Positions 61,958 to 64,000 of a stretch of 64,000 nucleotides of DNA are shown one piece after another. The notes under the pieces were generated by a model, which was not told the origin of the DNA, searched no databases, and saw nothing but the letters and a program-made list of their open reading frames with translations. Origin of the DNA: Certhia americana (Eukaryota; Chordata; Aves; Passeriformes; Certhiidae); the NCBI GenBank assembly GCA_018697195.1, contig CM031878.1:9879351-9943350 (forward strand). The letters are read 5' to 3'. How positions within the stretch are numbered: position 1 is the stretch's first letter; every line of letters starts with the position of its first letter. A program made the position numbers and the translations under genes.

Positions 61958-62171
61958 CCCTTATCCCTTTCTGAAACCAATGGAAAAATAGTGTCTCATG
62001 AAGTATCCTGCTACCTGCTAGATACACTACTGGAGCGTAAAGTGGTTTTTGAACCCTCAAACAGAACTGAGATAAAGCTTGGAAAAAGTGATTGTGTAAT
62101 TAGTGTTGTAGCCAGAAATCATGCAGGCTCATCTCCCCCTTCAAGGATAACAAGCGTGGAACTTCCAAGTG
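61958..62171 (+). CDS. LIFR: LIFR exon 13, remainder of domain D6 (residues 544-614), last exon in window
   Basis: Acceptor 'ttgtctgttcatag' at 61957 and donor AAGTG|GTGAGT at 62172; phase 0 in, phase 1 out. It completes the first membrane-proximal fibronectin III domain, ending SVVARNHAGSSPPSRITSVE, which aligns with SVVAKNSVGSSPPSKIASME in human LIFR as remembered. Sequon NRT lies near residue 582. Codons 615 onward (two more fibronectin domains, transmembrane helix, box 1/2 and STAT3-recruiting tail) are outside the window, so the gene is partial here by position, not by mutation. Confidence 0.95.
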
Positions 62172-64000
62172 GTGAGTGCTCCCAGCTGAGAGTTAAACAC
62201 CTTCAAAGCTTGGGGAATACCTGGGAGAGTTCGCTTATTGAAAAATAATGCTTTGTCTGTTTTTTTTAATTTCCCTACATAAATCTGCTGGGCAGGGGAA
62301 AAAATGCTGCTTTGCTTTTAGAGTAGTGTTTCACAAATTAATTGTGATCTTTACCTAAAATAATGGGCAGTCTTTACAGCTATTTGCGCTTTTCAGGAAT
62401 AAGAATGAGGCTTCAAAAGCATTGGTGTGGATCCTTGATATTTAGGGGCCTCAGTATATTTCTGTGTGTTCTTGTTGACACTGAGAAATGTTACATGCTA
62501 AAGAGATTCAGAAGTTTTGGAGTTGTGTGGCTTTTTAAGGCAAGAATTGTCAGCTCAATGACTTTGAGCTCTGCAGGAGAATGTTAATTGGACTAGTTAG
62601 TAAAGTGTTGGCATCCTTGTGCTAGGGAGCCAGCGTTTCAAAAGGAGATAGGGCTTTAACTTCTCAATTGAAACACTGTTTCACTGTTGCTGAGGGCTTT
62701 GTAAAGGGAAATAGCTGAGCCAGATAATGATGTTCTGGGCCTAACACTGAGCTTGGAGAGTAAATAATATTGCAAAGCAGTTATTGAGAGTCCACACTTC
62801 CCTGCACACCAGAGAATGTAATCTCCCAAAGCCCAAACTTTTAGCTCCAGATGTGGCTGATGCTCTGCAGGGAGGAGAGATTGACAGATTTACACAGTAA
62901 GGCCTGTCTCTGCTTTTTTGCCTGGAGCATTCATGGGTCTACTTCTCCTTGCCCACCTAGAGAACAAGTGTCACAGCTGGATGTCTGGCAGCTCAGGTTC
63001 TGATAAGACATGACCATCTCTCATAGGAAGAAATGTGTTCTGGCTGTGAATCACAGTGAGATGAAAAAACAGGTTTGTTTCTGTGTGAAGGAAAAACATG
63101 TGCTTCTCCAAAACAAAGAATCACGGAATAGGTCAGGTTGGAAGGGCCCACAGTCGAACCTCCTCACCCAAACCTGACCATCCCAGACCACATGGGATAG
63201 GATTGTGTCCAGATGGTGCTTGGGTATCTCCAGTAAGGGAGACTCCATGACCTCTCTGGGCAAACTTTTCCACTCACATTAATCCACTTCTTCCTCATGT
63301 TCTTCCCGTGTATCACTTTCTGTCCTATTGCCCAGCACCACTGAGCAGAGCCTCATCCATGCTCTGGTCCCTCCCTGCTGGCACTACCAGACACTGATGA
63401 GGTACCCTCTCAGCCACCTCCTCTTGAGGCCTCCACTTCCTCAGCCTTTCCTCATAAGAGAGATGCTCCAGTCCCTTAAGCATCTTTGTTGTCCTCTGCT
63501 GGACCCATACCAGGAGCTCCATGTCTCTCTTGTCCTGAAGAGTCCACAACAGAGCACAACACCAATGCTAATACTCTGTAGTCTGCCCATTGGAGGGAAA
63601 AGTAATTGTGTGGGACAGTTGATTTGAAATGCTTTTATAGCTCTCCTTTAGCAGAGAAAGAGTGGGCTCTGGGAGTCAACCTCTGTAATAGATTTGTGGT
63701 GTGGGATAGCTGATGGCAGCTAGAGCTTTGAATTCATTTATAGCTTTCTCTTAGATGTCTGAGGTTCCCTTTGGTGTTACCCAACTTGTATTCATTAAAG
63801 ATTTGCTCCTGAGTTGGTATAGGAATTGAGTCACTGACTGACTGGAGTCATAAAAGATGACTCATTCAAAGAACTGGATGACATTTTCGCCCAAACATCT
63901 TTTCTGGCTGTGTCCTGTGTGCAGTCTTTAAGTGCTTTTAATGTTCATAAGAGAGTAGAGGATCTGGAGCTGGAGATGTGCTGAGGTTTTCTGAAAACTG
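62172..64000 (+). other. LIFR: LIFR intron 13 (left part)
   Basis: No further exon is found up to the right edge. The intron carries the CR1 copy at 63117-63560; the remainder is unremarkable. Confidence 0.75.
63117..63560 (-). repeat. CR1 LINE, 3' part with ORF2 end, in LIFR intron 13
   Basis: The + strand reads the reverse complement of CR1. The 3' terminus 'gaatcacggaataggtcaggttggaaggg' is at the left, then 'ggattgtgtccagatggtgcttgg', 'tctccagtaagggagactccatgacctctctgggcaa', and near the right 'ctcataagagagatgctccagtccc' and 'ccaggagctccatgtctctcttgtc'. On the - strand the right part translates to the end of the CR1 reverse-transcriptase ORF (GLEHLSYEERL motif). It is 5'-truncated near 63560, with internal deletions. 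It is the best preserved CR1 in the window and so probably the youngest. Confidence 0.95.

Noticed and set aside
46385..62171. Assignment to the paralogue OSMR or to gp130 (IL6ST)
   Set aside because: The Ig domain lies between two cytokine modules, the layout of LIFR with its full first module. Exons 5, 6, 12 and 13 match LIFR wording far better than I would expect for OSMR; gp130 has an N-terminal Ig domain and only one module.
63325..63627. Open frames on both strands near the right edge
   Set aside because: They lie in the CR1 copy; the - strand frame is the dead end of its reverse-transcriptase ORF, not a host gene.
1..64000. CRISPR arrays, operons, prophage, integrated virus or other prokaryotic-type systems
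   Set aside because: Sequence is vertebrate with GT-AG introns and CR1 elements; I saw no regularly spaced repeats, LTR pairs or viral gene wording.

Overview
This window is nuclear DNA from a vertebrate, almost certainly a bird. The spliced gene on the + strand is recognisable exon by exon as the leukemia inhibitory factor receptor (LIFR). The interspersed repeats are CR1 LINEs with the avian-type 3' end, and microsatellite content is low. From memory, avian LIFR is Z-linked beside OSMR and EGFLAM; nothing here tests that, and the species cannot be named from the window.

Layout. Positions 1-25.8 kb contain no gene I can support. They hold one old CR1 fragment near the left edge, a possible older repeat, a 136-bp polypurine tract, A-rich simple sequence and two short tandem duplications. 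This is probably intergenic DNA upstream of LIFR. Positions 25.8-26.64 kb form a CpG island, interrupted by a 100-N assembly gap at 26110-26209. A strong splice donor at 26282 lies just right of the gap. I read the island as the LIFR promoter with a non-coding first exon ending at 26281. Positions 26.28-46.3 kb are a roughly 20-kb first intron with no supported gene.

From 46.3 to 62.2 kb I reconstruct twelve coding exons (exons 2-13). All have AG acceptors and GT donors and their phases chain without a frameshift. They give 614 complete codons plus one base. The order is: signal peptide; first cytokine-receptor module ending in WSDWS; Ig-like domain; second cytokine-receptor module ending in WSDWS; first of the three membrane-proximal fibronectin III domains. 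The last two fibronectin domains, the transmembrane segment and the gp130-type cytoplasmic tail are absent and should lie to the right of the window. CR1 copies sit in introns 3, 9 and 13.

Function. LIFR is a type I cytokine receptor. It binds LIF (and in mammals CNTF, CT-1 and OSM complexes) through its N-terminal modules and Ig domain, pairs with gp130, and signals through JAK/STAT3. Everything in the window is ligand-binding ectodomain plus promoter.

Most interesting: intron 9 contains a phase-compatible candidate terminal exon at 58386 that would add a 32-residue hydrophobic tail and stop. It would produce a truncated receptor that keeps the N-terminal module and Ig domain. This is a hypothesis that needs RNA evidence. 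Other points are a cysteine pair in the second cytokine-receptor module that I do not recall in human LIFR, homopolymers inside two splice acceptors, and a perfect 16-bp-arm palindrome in intron 1.
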